From: a virus
IMG/VR virus record: IMGVR_UViG_3300042507_004091
Coordinates: 1 to 38,099 of that record
DNA: 38,099 bases
Direction: 5' to 3' (one strand)
Position 1 is the stretch's first letter, and each line of letters starts with the position of its first letter. Positions 37,530 to 38,099 of this stretch are shown here, piece after piece. Made by a program: the position numbers and the translations under genes. The notes beneath the pieces are model-generated. The model saw only the letters and a program-made list of their open reading frames with translations. It was not told the origin of the DNA and did no database searches.

Positions 37530-38099
37530 GGGTCACCTCCGAGATCTTTGAGCGCATCCACTTGGCCACCAGCTTCTGCAGCGTCGGCTTGTTGGACAGC
37601 CAGCCAGCGACAGCCTTGGAATGCGTATTGTACAAATTGCGGAACCAGTCAGGAGCGAGCAGCTCCTTCCAGAAGTAGAACGCTTCCCATTCGTCGGGAA
37701 CGCAGAGTCGAGCGACGTGGCAGCCAGCAAGACCTCCGACGCCTTTGCCGAGGTTTCCGATCGCATTCGTGATCGCGCCAAGATAGGCGAACCCACTGTT
37801 GGCCTGCGACGCCTGAAACTCGTTCTGCGCGTTCTGCATGGCGAACTGCGAACCCATGCCGAGAAGCTGGCCAGGGCCTGCCTGCTGCATGCCTTGGACG
37901 TATTGTCCTTGGGCAAACGGTGAAGCGCCCTGCTGCAGACCACCCAACTGAGCAGCCTGAGAGACAATCGGCTGCAACCCGAGTGCAGACTGGATGTTGG
38001 CGATGTTCTGCTGCTGACCAGCCGTGCGCTGCTGTTGTGCGGCCATCTGGCCGGCAAACGTCTGCTGCGCTGCGGTATTCCGTTGGCCAGTAGCTGCCA
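37522..38099 (-). CDS. Tail/ejection-region protein, C-terminal part (continues at 1-872)
   Basis: This is the end of the 440-residue gene that starts at 872 in the other arm. In the circle it is one continuous 1,323-base gene. The C-terminus contains a Gly-rich helix (LGAITNAIGNLGKGVGGLAG), then an aromatic cluster (DEWEAFYFWKELLAPDWFRN) followed by a basic helix. The aromatic cluster could contact membrane or another protein. The start at 38046 seen in isolation is an internal ATG. Confidence 0.8.
   Translation of the reverse strand, partial: AATGQRNTAAQQTFAGQMAAQQQRTAGQQQNIANIQSALGLQPIVSQAAQLGGLQQGASPFAQGQYVQGMQQAGPGQLLGMGSQFAMQNAQNEFQASQANSGFAYLGAITNAIGNLGKGVGGLAGCHVARLCVPDEWEAFYFWKELLAPDWFRNLYNTHSKAVAGWLSNKPTLQKLVAKWMRSKISEVTHG
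37973..38099. repeat. Terminal direct repeat, right copy
   Basis: Identical to bases 1-127. One of the two copies must be removed before the genome is treated as a circle, so positions 1-127 and 37973-38099 are the same DNA. Confidence 0.95.

Overview
The window is a complete genome of a tailed double-stranded DNA phage, most likely podovirus-like. Its first 127 bases (1-127) are identical to its last 127 (37973-38099), so it closes into a circle of 37,972 bp. One 440-residue gene runs across the artificial ends. The capsid resembles the N4-gp56 family. The portal, the tail/ejection genes and a long array of fibre genes look like those of short-tailed phages. I see no integrase, DNA polymerase, RNA polymerase or recognisable endolysin. 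Many junctions carry strong GGAGG ribosome binding sites, which points to a host that uses Shine-Dalgarno initiation. The host is otherwise unknown.

Layout. Almost everything is on the minus strand. (1) 32486 down to 25889 is the replication/recombination operon: a small helix-turn-helix protein, RecT-like annealing protein, RecE-like exonuclease, a DUF669-like single-strand binding protein, an SF2 helicase, a RuvC-like resolvase, three small proteins and a primase-helicase. (2) 23104 to 22670 encodes a small-terminase-like protein. (3) 22449 down to about 17350 starts with a chain of very small genes joined by 4-base stop/start overlaps, then a metallophosphoesterase, a winged-helix protein, short coiled-coil genes, the large terminase and the portal. 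(4) 15.4 kb down to 12.4 kb holds small Cys-rich genes, scaffold and major capsid, closed by a terminator-like hairpin. (5) 12.3 kb down to 1, continuing across the join to 32532, holds fibres, lysis-type membrane genes, tail proteins and internal/ejection proteins. The only plus-strand genes are a small island at 23180-24714 and a coiled-coil gene at 25411-26037.

Control regions. About 700 bp of non-coding DNA (24715-25410) contains a terminator, direct repeats, three 15-base palindromes and four consecutive hairpins ending at a promoter. It is the best candidate for the replication origin. The 220-bp gap at 22450-22669 contains a perfect 16-base palindrome matching the bacterial chromosome-partition site parS, a G-quadruplex-prone tract, and a promoter/operator shared with the replication operon. 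Early genes often lack a Shine-Dalgarno sequence and instead carry an AACCTACA-like leader.

Most novel candidates: a parS-like site with no parA/parB gene; the structured origin-like region; the reusable RBS-stop-start cassette that gives neighbouring proteins near-identical C-termini; the repeated non-SD leader; and two overlapping Cys-rich reading frames. All functions are read from sequence motifs and context, without database searches.
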